Origin: an uncultured Cytophagales bacterium
Lineage (GTDB): Bacteria; Bacteroidota; Bacteroidia; Cytophagales; Thermonemataceae
Direction of reading: 5' to 3'
Assembly: GCA_937911505.1 (NCBI GenBank)
Contig: CALEMF010000048.1
Span: 1 to 64,000, forward strand
DNA: 64,000 bases
Shown here: in pieces, positions 55,087 through 62,598 of the stretch
How the letters are laid out: each line of letters starts with the position of its first letter
How positions within the stretch are numbered: position 1 is the first letter of the stretch
Translations under genes and position numbers: made by a program
The notes under the pieces: generated by a model
The model's input: the letters and a program-made list of their open reading frames with translations, nothing else
What the model was told of the DNA's origin: nothing
Databases searched by the model: none

Positions 55087-55265
55087 TCAAATACCAATTA
55101 GCTATGATTCTTGATAAGTTGAGCTACCAGCGAGCTTGACGAAGCCAACCGAGCTTACGAGTTTAATGTAACTAAAATCCCTAGCTTCTACTCCTGAAAT
55201 CAGCCCATTGTCCTGCTAGACTTTCAAACTAGCGCACATGTTTTGGAATTTAAAATAAATAATCA
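54998..55265 (+). repeat. Dispersed intergenic repeat, copy 3 (~270 bp)
   Basis: Edge TACTTAAAAACTAAATTC; block CTTCTGTTCATTTTTTGACTTCG; a diverged palindrome region with GCGAGCTTGACGAAGCC; a worn copy of the right block (GTCCTGCTAGACTTTCAAACTAGCGCAC); and right edge TTTAAAATAAATAA. The most diverged member on its right half. It fills the gap 54961-55284 between the XRE gene and the next immunity gene. Confidence 0.8.
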
Positions 55266-55284
55266 CAAACAACCTAAGCACTGT

Positions 55285-55926
55285 TCAAATGTATACATAA
55301 TTCATGTATCGTTCAAAATAAGCTCCTGTAATACCATATTCTTCCATCTTATTTTTAAGCCCTTCTGAAATCAAAATTTCTACATTGTATGGAGATCTTA
55401 AAACATCAACCCTTTTGAAAAGAACTAGTTTTTTGGGTTCTACGAAATCTGGTAAATCTACGCGATCCTTGTCCTTGAGATGCACCTGTTTATTCTCCTC
55501 AGAGAAATCCACAAAAACAGAATGATCAAAATCAATTAACTCGACACAGTTATCAATTAAGTGCATAAAATGATAACCCTCTGATACTTCGCCCGTTTTT
55601 AACTCAATAGATGTTTTATAAAACCTAACTCCATGTATGTTAACTTGCCCCAGTAATTCTTTAAATTTTTTACTCACAAATATACCAAGTGATTTGGCAG
55701 GAAGATACGAACTCAGAACATCGGTTAAAATAGCCCCTTTTTTTAACCTGAAGTTTTCTAAATTAGGCTCTATTTGAGGAAAAGACCGATAATCTAATAT
55801 TTTAAAATTGTTTTGTTTTTTATAGTAGTCTTTAGGAATGTCAAGTTGTTCCCATACGCCCACTTCTTCTAGCGAAGTCGAAGGACACAAAGTATAATAA
55901 TTTATCGAATTCATATTATTTATCAT
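55285..55926 (-). CDS. Imm11/DUF1629-like immunity protein (long subtype)
   Basis: 213 residues. Contains FRLKKGAILTDVLSSYLPAK, LGIFVSKKFKELLGQVNIHG, VELIDFDHSVFVDFSEEN, and a C-terminus LISEGLKNKMEEYGITGAYF with the ITGhxF end. These match the long-subtype layout of 51455 and 53852. Starts at 55926, or at a second ATG four codons on. Lies between the two direct-repeat copies, followed by the XRE leader. Confidence 0.58.
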   Translation of the reverse strand: MINNMNSINYYTLCPSTSLEEVGVWEQLDIPKDYYKKQNNFKILDYRSFPQIEPNLENFRLKKGAILTDVLSSYLPAKSLGIFVSKKFKELLGQVNIHGVRFYKTSIELKTGEVSEGYHFMHLIDNCVELIDFDHSVFVDFSEENKQVHLKDKDRVDLPDFVEPKKLVLFKRVDVLRSPYNVEILISEGLKNKMEEYGITGAYFERYMNYVYI

Positions 55927-56238
55927 TTTGGTGATTTACCTTTTAAACTCAGCAAACAACTTACTACCTTGTGTTCATAGAGGTTTAGAATCGCTGTTAG
56001 GCAAAGTAACTCTTCCTCAAGACCAAGTAAGTGATGATAGAGCGTTAGACTTTACTAAGGCTGTTGGTCTTAAAGTTCCGCGTCAGCAAGTTAAGTGAAA
56101 TGGGTTGATCTCCTTCCCAACCTGAATCAGTACATAAAACACTTTGAGCCTTTGAGAAATCCTTTGTACACCTTTCATAAAGGGTTTCTTAGCGTAATTA
56201 GATAAGGCTAGAAGAGGACATTGTTTATCAACGTCTAA
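55927..56238 (+). other. Gap with a possible decayed plus-strand coding remnant
   Basis: On the plus strand, one frame gives LPCVHRGLESLLGKVTLPQD then QVSDDRALDFTKAVGLKVPR before a stop. One frame over, the sequence continues with VKWVDLLPNLNQYIKHFEPL then RNPLYTFHKGFLSVIR and a stop. Together they read like one protein C-terminus with a frameshift near 56095. The family was not recognised. It runs opposite to the surrounding immunity genes. Confidence 0.3.
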
Positions 56239-56808
56239 TTAAAAGGTTGATTTTGATAAGGGTCTAAAAGTTACCCCCTTTAAATTTGCGGCATCAATTA
56301 AGCTCTTTAATTGCTCACTAAGTACTACATTCGTTCTCATTTCTTCAAAGCGATATATGTCTACATCTAACAAATTATCTTGCCTTATGACGAGCTTATC
56401 AATACCTATAACTCTTCCGGTTGATAACTGTACAACTTGAGATTTGGTAAAGTCAATAGGAGATTTAAGCTTTAGCGGGTTCAATAAAAAATAATCCAGA
56501 TTCTTTTTGCGCTGGCAAATAAGGGTTACTGGCACGAGTTCGACTTTGTTCTGAACATGTTTTAATAATATATCAGCGAATTTTTTTGATACAATATCAT
56601 AATTACTGATTGCCAATATTATGTCACCGACTATTTTATTTTTCACATAGAAGATAAGGTCATTGCTTGAGTATTTCTTTAAAGACATTCCTAGCTGGTG
56701 CTCGGCTATATCTACAACATCTACGTCCATCTCTTTAGGCAGCTTATGACGATCAATAAAACACTCCTCTTCTATAATGTCAGCTTGTAAAGTATATAGT
56801 TCTTTCAT
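56239..56808 (-). CDS. Imm11/DUF1629-like immunity protein (short subtype)
   Basis: 189 residues. Features: KKFADILLKHVQNKVELVPV, LDYFLLNPLKLKSPIDFTKS, KLVIRQDNLLDVDIYRFEEM, and an end RTNVVLSEQLKSLIDAANLK then GVTFRPLS, the Imm11 finish. The KLVIRQDNL..(L/V)D(L/I)(F/Y)R segment is shared with 47847 (KLVVREDKLYELDLFR). Its ATG overlaps the stop of the truncated XRE gene (ATGA), so it is translationally coupled to it. Confidence 0.6.
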   Translation of the reverse strand: MKELYTLQADIIEEECFIDRHKLPKEMDVDVVDIAEHQLGMSLKKYSSNDLIFYVKNKIVGDIILAISNYDIVSKKFADILLKHVQNKVELVPVTLICQRKKNLDYFLLNPLKLKSPIDFTKSQVVQLSTGRVIGIDKLVIRQDNLLDVDIYRFEEMRTNVVLSEQLKSLIDAANLKGVTFRPLSKSTF

Positions 56809-57065
56809 TGTATATAGCCAGTGCTATCATTATGGTCGTTCGTAGTATTAAAGGTGATATGCTTTTCAATACCCAGCAGGTCATTGACGGTTGTCTCAAA
56901 AAGCGCTGCCAACTGCTCTAGTCGCTCTATGGTAAAGTTTTTCGTTTGGTTTGCTTCTATTTTGCTGTAGGCATTTTGGGAAATGCCTAGCTCTTCTGCT
57001 ACAAATTCTTGGCTATAGTTGAGTCTTAGCCGATGTTTTTTGATGTTGTCGCCTAGTACATTCAT
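56805..57065 (-). CDS. Truncated XRE-family regulator fused in operon with an immunity gene
   Basis: 86 residues. The helix-turn-helix is intact and almost the same as in the 54565 gene (EANQTKNFTIERLEQLAALF vs EANQTKSFTIERLEQLAELF). The protein stops at STGYIQ, just where the full-length paralogue goes on (NTGYTNGDVHYHAASEV) into its coiled coil. The stop overlaps the next gene's start (ATGA). So the DNA-binding part is kept, while the oligomerisation tail was replaced by the incoming immunity gene. It may bind the same operator without its normal partner interface. Confidence 0.8.
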   Translation of the reverse strand: MNVLGDNIKKHRLRLNYSQEFVAEELGISQNAYSKIEANQTKNFTIERLEQLAALFETTVNDLLGIEKHITFNTTNDHNDSTGYIQ

Positions 57066-57191
57066 TTGAGGGAGCGTTTATTGGTATAATATCTAATAGT
57101 ATACTTAAAAACTAAATTCTGTATAGTTCACAGGCTGCAAAGTACTTACTACTTGTGCTTCTATTTATCTTCTGTTCATTTTTTGACTTCG
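56956..57191. repeat. 236-bp exact direct repeat, right copy (XRE 5' end and leader)
   Basis: Second copy of the block at 54851-55086, 2105 bases away in the same orientation, covering the XRE start and leader and entering repeat copy 4. The pair flanks two immunity genes and would allow deletion or amplification by homologous recombination. Confidence 0.92.
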
Positions 57192-57365
57192 CTGAACTCC
57201 ACTTCGTTTCGGTTCTTGATGAACCGAGCTTCTGGCGAGCTCAACGAAGTCAACCGACGTAGGAGCTCAGCGAAGCTAAATCCAAAGCTCCTACCCACGA
57301 AGCTTACCCACCTCCTCGCTGGATTTTCAGGCCAACACACTTATTTTAAGCTTGAAAAATAAATG
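57103..57365 (+). repeat. Dispersed intergenic repeat, copy 4 (~265 bp)
   Basis: Left part identical to copy 3; the central part returns to the copy 1 form, with GAACTCCACTTCGTTTCGGT, GGTTCTTGATGAACC hairpin, CGAGCTTCTGGCGAGCTC, and AAATCCAAAGCTCCTACCC. Right block CCTCGCTGGATTTTCAGGCC is well conserved. It is the right edge of the immunity island; htpG begins its 3' end about 95 bases further. The remainder of 57066-57460 holds only the htpG terminator. Confidence 0.85.
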
Positions 57366-57411
57366 ACTATAGCACGTCTAAAGTTATAACAAGACGGAGA
57401 ATTTACAAAAT

Positions 57412-57442
57412 AGCCGTCACCTGATATACTCAGATGACGGCT
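57412..57442 (-). terminator. Terminator downstream of htpG
   Basis: Stem AGCCGTCA-C-CTGA / TCAG-A-TGACGGCT (13-bp arms with one mismatch, G-U on the minus-strand RNA, 5-base loop), followed on the minus strand by ATTTTG. Lies about 20 bases after the htpG stop. Confidence 0.75.
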
Positions 57443-57460
57443 TTACTATGGAAAATAAGT

Positions 57461-59272
57461 TTATGATACCAAATTGATACTCCGCTCTATAAACTTCGTC
57501 AGGCGATTGCCTTTTAGTAAGTCTTGAGAGAGTAGTGCAATGTCGTATAGTTGCTTGATAAGGCGTGCTTGCTCTGCTTCTTCCTCTGTTTTTACAATTT
57601 TATCGATCAAGGTATGGTTACCGTTGATAGCGATTTGGTGTTGCGAAGGCATCATAAAACCGCCCATTCCTTGTGCATCAGCCATCTCCTGCATACGTCG
57701 CATATACTCAGGCAAGGTAATAACTACAGGAAGCTCGTCGGTAGGAAGTGCCTCCACGGTGATGGTAAGCTTATCGTCACCCAAAGCTTTCTTGAAAGCT
57801 TCAATGATGCTTTCTTGCTCTTCTTTAGAAAGCACTACTTCGGCGCTCTCTTCTTTGGAAATGAGCTTATCTACTACATCTGCATCTACACGCTTCAACT
57901 GTGTCTTCTCTAGGTTTCTTTCTAAGATGCCAATAAAATGATTGTCGATAGGACCATCAAACTGTAAAATGTCGTAATTACGCTTCTTGGCGGACTGAAT
58001 ATAGGTATCTTGCTTTTCGGCGTCGTTGGTAAAAAGCCAAATGAGGTTTTCGTCCTTATCCGTCTGTAACGGCTTTACTTTTTCCTTGTATTCTTCAAAG
58101 GTATGGTAGGCGGCTTCTACGTTTTTCAACAAGCAGAATTTTTCTGCTTTACTGTAAAACTTCTCGTCTGTAACCATTCCGTATTTCACAAAAAGTCCGA
58201 TACTATCCCACTTTTCCTCAAAAGCCTTGCGGTCGTTTTTGAAAAGCTCCTGCAGTTTATCAGCTACCTTTTTAGTAATATAAGTATTGATTTTCTTCAC
58301 GTTGGCGTCTGCCTGTAAGTAGCTCCGCGACACATTGAGTGGAATATCAGGGGAGTCGATTACACCGTGGAGTAGCATCAAAAACTCAGGTACTACATCT
58401 TTCACCTCATCGGTAATGAATACTTGGCGAGAGTAAAGCTGTATCTGGTTGCGTTGTACCTCGAAGTTATTGCGAATCTTCGGAAAGTAGAGCACACCCG
58501 TAAGCTCAAAAGGAAAGTCTACGTTCAAATGTATCCAGAAAAGCGGCTCTTCTGCCATCGGATAAAGCTCCTTGTAGAAGTTTAAGTAGTCTTCGTCGCT
58601 TAGTTCGTTGGGGGCTTTTGTCCAAAGAGGCGCGGTGTTGTTGATGACCTCTTCTTCTAACACTACGGTGACGGGTAAAAACTTTGCGTATTTGTTAAGA
58701 ATGCCTTGTAGTCTTGCCTTGTCCAAGAACTCTTCTGAATCTCCAGCAATGTGCAAAACGATATCTGTGCCTTGCGTCTCTTTCTCGACAGAGGTGATGT
58801 CAAATTCAGTATCTCCCTCACATACCCACTTTACTGGCTCCGTGTCTTTTTGGTACGACTTTGTAATGATCTCTACTTGCTTGGCCACCATAAAAGCTGA
58901 GTAGAAGCCCAACCCGAAATGCCCAATAATTTGTTTGTCCTCGCCTTTATCTTTATACTTTTCGATGAAGTCACTAGCTCCTGACATAGCGATTTGGTTA
59001 ATATAGTATTTGATCTCTTCGGCAGTCATCCCAATCCCATTGTCGCTTACCGTAATGGTTTTTGCTTCTGCATCAAAAGAGACGTTCACTTTCAGATTTT
59101 CGATGTCGCCCTCATATTCTCCTAAGGAACCTAATTTTTTCAATTTCTGACAAGCATCTATCGCGTTCGATACCAATTCTCTCAAAAATATCTCGTGGTC
59201 AGAGTATAAGAACTTCTTGATGATGGGAAAGATATTTTCCGTGTGAATTGACAAAGTACCCTTTTCTTGCAT
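57461..59272 (-). CDS. htpG: Molecular chaperone HtpG (Hsp90)
   Basis: 603 residues, standard for HtpG. The N-terminal ATPase has FLRELVSNAIDACQKL, VSDNGIGMTAEEI, and IGHFGLGFYSAFMVA (the Bergerat fold ATP lid). The middle domain has GVLYFPKIRNNFEVQ, and SPDIPLNVSRSYLQ. The C-terminal dimerisation domain follows. The cytosolic ATP-dependent chaperone assists client folding under stress. The divergent upstream region (59273-59550) should hold a heat-responsive promoter; a GTGACAATCTGACA element is seen there but its role is not proven. Confidence 0.96.
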   Translation of the reverse strand: MQEKGTLSIHTENIFPIIKKFLYSDHEIFLRELVSNAIDACQKLKKLGSLGEYEGDIENLKVNVSFDAEAKTITVSDNGIGMTAEEIKYYINQIAMSGASDFIEKYKDKGEDKQIIGHFGLGFYSAFMVAKQVEIITKSYQKDTEPVKWVCEGDTEFDITSVEKETQGTDIVLHIAGDSEEFLDKARLQGILNKYAKFLPVTVVLEEEVINNTAPLWTKAPNELSDEDYLNFYKELYPMAEEPLFWIHLNVDFPFELTGVLYFPKIRNNFEVQRNQIQLYSRQVFITDEVKDVVPEFLMLLHGVIDSPDIPLNVSRSYLQADANVKKINTYITKKVADKLQELFKNDRKAFEEKWDSIGLFVKYGMVTDEKFYSKAEKFCLLKNVEAAYHTFEEYKEKVKPLQTDKDENLIWLFTNDAEKQDTYIQSAKKRNYDILQFDGPIDNHFIGILERNLEKTQLKRVDADVVDKLISKEESAEVVLSKEEQESIIEAFKKALGDDKLTITVEALPTDELPVVITLPEYMRRMQEMADAQGMGGFMMPSQHQIAINGNHTLIDKIVKTEEEAEQARLIKQLYDIALLSQDLLKGNRLTKFIERSINLVS

Positions 59273-59402
59273 ATCTCTTTCTTTTTACGTGAGTAAATGA
59301 TACATTTATTTGGTATGCATTTTTTCAAAAGTTATTCCATCAAAATAAAAAGTGACAATCTGACATAACGAAGTCGTTTAAACTTTTTCTATTTCCTAAA
59401 AA

Positions 59403-59525
59403 ATGATTAAAATTCGCCCATATTTCGTTACTTTTCTCATCCGTAGCGCTGCTATGGCTTTCAAAAAGTGCCTCATCTGGTCAAATTTTCTTCTATTTTC
59501 GGTCAAAAACAAAAAGTCTAAATGA
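59403..59525 (+). other. Short open frame in the htpG upstream region
   Basis: 40 codons on the plus strand from ATG to TGA (starts MIKIRPYFVTFLIRSAAMAF). On the minus strand the same DNA reads FLKAIAALRMRKVTKYGRIL without a stop. The wording seems familiar from intergenic DNA in Bacteroidota, which would make it another dispersed element, but this rests on memory only. The rest of 59273-59550 shows no gene. Confidence 0.25.
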
Positions 59526-59550
59526 CTTCAACTATAAAACGTAACGAGAC

Positions 59551-60237
59551 ATGATATTTTGGCTAACCTTTTATTTGAAAGTCATCAGTGGCATCACTAC
59601 CCCAGAATCTATGGTGGCCAGTGAAAAGATGTTTTTAGGTTTTTTGGGTGATACCGCTTATTGCTATCTCTCTAAAGTCGATCAGCAGCCGGGTTCTTAT
59701 TATCAGTATACTGAGCGGCTCATTTTCTACGCGAGAAAGTTTGATGGAACGCTCTTAAAAAAAGAAAAGGTAAGGGAAGTAGAATACAAAAGCGATGTTG
59801 AACTCAACACTTGGAAGCAAACCGAGCTAGTGAAAAAGCCCTTCGATGTAACAGGTTATCTCATAAAGCATCAAGTAGCGATGCGCCCCCCTATACCCTA
59901 TGAGACGCTTACTGGGCTAGTCCCTTTAAAAGAAGGCTTGATGCTCAAAAATCAACTCATCATAGAAGCAAGTCAGATTGATCGCCATCTCGATTTACAT
60001 ATGGAGCATATGTTTGCCGCAGAAGGTGAGCGTATCTATCCCATCAAATACGATGAATTCATTGCTTATGAAAGTACAGCAGATTATAATGATAATCCTG
60101 TAGCAAAAAATACAAGAGGATTAAAAGCAATCTATTTTAAAGGCGATTACCTAGTCCTAAAAGTACACTACAGTGATATAGACCTACTCCTGCCCGTAAA
60201 AATGAAAGTAGTTCAGCGCATCTTGGAGAAGAAATAA
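59551..60237 (+). CDS. Hypothetical protein
   Basis: 228 residues, not recognised. Starts with a hydrophobic stretch MIFWLTFYLKVISGITTPES that might be a weak signal or anchor. The rest is soluble, with alternating strands (YYQYTERLIFYARKFDGTLL, then PPIPYETLTGLVPLKEGLML) and a C-terminal VLKVHYSDIDLLLPVKMKVV. Lies 313 bases upstream of cinA's end, 40 bases before cinA, on the same strand, so co-transcription is likely. No functional clue. Confidence 0.6.
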   Translation: MIFWLTFYLKVISGITTPESMVASEKMFLGFLGDTAYCYLSKVDQQPGSYYQYTERLIFYARKFDGTLLKKEKVREVEYKSDVELNTWKQTELVKKPFDVTGYLIKHQVAMRPPIPYETLTGLVPLKEGLMLKNQLIIEASQIDRHLDLHMEHMFAAEGERIYPIKYDEFIAYESTADYNDNPVAKNTRGLKAIYFKGDYLVLKVHYSDIDLLLPVKMKVVQRILEKK

Positions 60238-60277
60238 TATCAGACAAGTTCATAGAGAAAACCAAAATAAACCAATT

Positions 60278-61549
60278 ATGCAAACGCCCTTAGCCGAGAT
60301 AATTAACATAGGAGATGAAATTCTCTATGGGCAGATTACCAATACCAACGCTCAAGGGATGAGCGAAGCACTCAATAAAATAGGGGTGAATGTAGTAAGA
60401 CATACCGTCATCAACGATGACGAAAACGCTATTCTAAAAGCGCTCGAAGAAGCAGAAAAACGATGTGATATTATATTACTTACGGGAGGATTGGGCCCTA
60501 CGAAGGACGACATTACCAAAAAGACCCTTTGTAAGTTTTTCGGGACAGAACTTGTGATGAACGAGGAGGCATTAGCGCACGTTTCAGCATTCTTTTCAAA
60601 AAGGAAAATTGAGATGTTGGAAATCAATAAATGGCAAGCGGCGCTGCCGAGTAATGCTACCTACATCAAAAATAGCAAAGGAACAGCCCCTGGAATGTGG
60701 TTTGAGCATAACGGGAAAGTATTCGTATCGATGCCAGGTGTACCTTACGAAATGAAACACCTAATGGAGTACTATGTAGTACCTCATTTACAAAATTTCT
60801 TTCAAACACCCCATATTGTACATAAAATGATCAAAACAGTGGGCGTAGGGGAGTCTTATTTGGCCGATAAGATTGAAACTTGGGAAGACAACTTACCACC
60901 GCACATTAGATTGGCCTATCTGCCTAGCTTTGGCATGGTACGTCTACGACTTACAGGTATAGGCGACGATGTAGTACAGGTAGAAAAAGATATCGAAGCA
61001 GAGGTAAAAAAAGTATTACCTACCATTCATAAATCTGTTTATGGCTTTGATGATGACGAATTACCGTTTGTGGTGGGACGTATGCTGGCCAATCAGGGAA
61101 AGACACTCGCCACCGCCGAAAGTTGTACAGGAGGCTTCTTAGCCTACAGCTTTACCCAGTATGCAGGCAGCTCAGATTTTTTTACGGGATCGGTCGTTGC
61201 CTACAGCAATGAGGTAAAAATGAAAGTATTGGGAGTAGAGGCGGAAACGCTCGAAAAACAAGGGGCAGTAAGCGAGGAAACGGTATTACAAATGGCAGCA
61301 GGCGTAAGGAAAGCCTTGGGTACAGACATAGGCGTAGCTACAAGCGGCATTGCAGGGCCAGGCGGAGGAACAGAAACTAAGCCGGTAGGAACCATTTGGG
61401 TAGGGTATTCAGATGCTGAACAAACGGTAGCCACACTTTACCAACTTACGGAAGATCGAATGGTAAACATTCGTGTTACTTCTAATTTACTCATCGACTG
61501 GATCAGGCGGAAGAATGGTTATAATTTAAAGAAGCTTCAAGTAGAATAA
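60278..61549 (+). CDS. cinA: CinA-family nicotinamide-nucleotide amidohydrolase
   Basis: 423 residues. The N-terminal MoCF-like domain (about 1-170) has AEIINIGDEILYGQITNTNA, then ILLTGGLGPTKDDITKKTL. The C-terminal amidohydrolase domain (about 265-410) has ATAESCTGGFLAYSFTQYAG, then FFTGSVVAYSNEVKMKVLGV, and TSGIAGPGGGTETKPVGTIW. CinA deamidates NMN in pyridine-nucleotide recycling and may hydrolyse ADP-ribose. Cytoplasmic. Followed 21 bases later by the aldo/keto reductase gene. Confidence 0.94.
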   Translation: MQTPLAEIINIGDEILYGQITNTNAQGMSEALNKIGVNVVRHTVINDDENAILKALEEAEKRCDIILLTGGLGPTKDDITKKTLCKFFGTELVMNEEALAHVSAFFSKRKIEMLEINKWQAALPSNATYIKNSKGTAPGMWFEHNGKVFVSMPGVPYEMKHLMEYYVVPHLQNFFQTPHIVHKMIKTVGVGESYLADKIETWEDNLPPHIRLAYLPSFGMVRLRLTGIGDDVVQVEKDIEAEVKKVLPTIHKSVYGFDDDELPFVVGRMLANQGKTLATAESCTGGFLAYSFTQYAGSSDFFTGSVVAYSNEVKMKVLGVEAETLEKQGAVSEETVLQMAAGVRKALGTDIGVATSGIAGPGGGTETKPVGTIWVGYSDAEQTVATLYQLTEDRMVNIRVTSNLLIDWIRRKNGYNLKKLQVE

Positions 61550-61570
61550 ACGACATAAATAAACATACTG

Positions 61571-62596
61571 ATGAAATATAAACTTTTTGGAAAAACAGGC
61601 TTGCGTGTATCTGAGCTATGTTTAGGTACGATGACTTTTGGCGAAGAATGGGGAACAGGCGCTAACAAGGAAGAAAGTAAAAAAATATTTGACCATTATG
61701 TAGAGCAAGGCGGTAATTTTCTCGATACGGCCAATCGCTATACAGAAGGAACCAGCGAAGAGTGGCTGGGTGAGTTTATGGGTAATGAAAGAGATCGCTT
61801 TGTGGTAGCTACCAAGTACACTTTATACGACGATCCTACCAATATCAACGCTTCGGGAAATCACCGTAAGAATATGTTTCGTTCTGTAGAGCAGAGCCTA
61901 AAGCGATTGAATACAGATTATATAGATATTCTTTGGGTACATATGTGGGACTTTACCACACCTGTAGAAGAAGTAATGCGCGGTTTAGACGACCTAGTGC
62001 GTATGGGTAAGGTACATTATATTGCTGTCTCTGATGCACCCGCTTGGGTGGTAGCAAAAGCCAATACTTTGGCAGCCCTACGTGGATGGACACCCTTTAC
62101 AGGTTTACAAATAGAGTATAGCCTTATTGAGCGTACGGTAGAACAAGAACTACTACCTATGGCCAAAGACTTTGACTTGTGTATTACACCTTGGTCACCT
62201 TTGGGTGCGGGTATGCTTACAGGTAAGTACAATGAAGGGTTGGCAGAAGGAGGGCGTTTATCGGAAAAAAGCGTAAAGTTTACAGAGCATAACCAAAAAA
62301 TTGCCAGAAAGGTATCGGAAGTAGCAGAGAAGATAGGCGCTACTGCCCCACAAGTTGCCTTGGCTTGGCTACGCCAACAAGACCAGCAGGTGATTCCCAT
62401 TATCGGCGCACGTAAAATGAGCCAACTCAAAGACTCGATGGGGTGTTTAGAGGTGGTAATTCCTGATGAGTTGATGAACGAATTAGATGAGGTAAGTAAA
62501 GTGGCGTTGGGCTTTCCGCAGGCTTTCTTTAATTTACCTAATGTACAAAAAGTAATGTTCGGCGATCACGGAGAAGACTTAGAGAATCACCATTAG
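61571..62596 (+). CDS. Aldo/keto reductase
   Basis: 341 residues, a full TIM-barrel AKR. Signature stretches: LRVSELCLGTMTFGEEWGTG, the catalytic FLDTANRYTEGTSEEWLGEF with the Asp and Tyr, IDILWVHMWD, and the NADPH-site IPIIGARKMSQLKDSMGCLE. The loop HMWD (rather than HxPD) is the form used by bacterial AKR11/12-type enzymes. It reduces aldehydes or ketones with NADPH in the cytoplasm; the natural substrate is unknown. Ends three bases from the convergent recR stop. Confidence 0.92.
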   Translation: MKYKLFGKTGLRVSELCLGTMTFGEEWGTGANKEESKKIFDHYVEQGGNFLDTANRYTEGTSEEWLGEFMGNERDRFVVATKYTLYDDPTNINASGNHRKNMFRSVEQSLKRLNTDYIDILWVHMWDFTTPVEEVMRGLDDLVRMGKVHYIAVSDAPAWVVAKANTLAALRGWTPFTGLQIEYSLIERTVEQELLPMAKDFDLCITPWSPLGAGMLTGKYNEGLAEGGRLSEKSVKFTEHNQKIARKVSEVAEKIGATAPQVALAWLRQQDQQVIPIIGARKMSQLKDSMGCLEVVIPDELMNELDEVSKVALGFPQAFFNLPNVQKVMFGDHGEDLENHH

Positions 62597-62598
62597 GG

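Noticed and set aside
57153-57362. 69-codon plus-strand open frame inside repeat copy 4
   Set aside because: Same reason: a product of the palindrome-rich repeat, with no counterpart in copies 2 and 3.
46107-57365. CRISPR array or integron-like attC series as explanation for the repeated sequences
   Set aside because: The repeats are long, few and irregularly spaced with genes between; there are no short uniform spacers, Cas genes or integrase.
46107-57365. Prophage or integrative element origin for the immunity island
   Set aside because: No integrase, portal, capsid, relaxase or tRNA attachment site was found; the only edge feature is the dispersed repeat.
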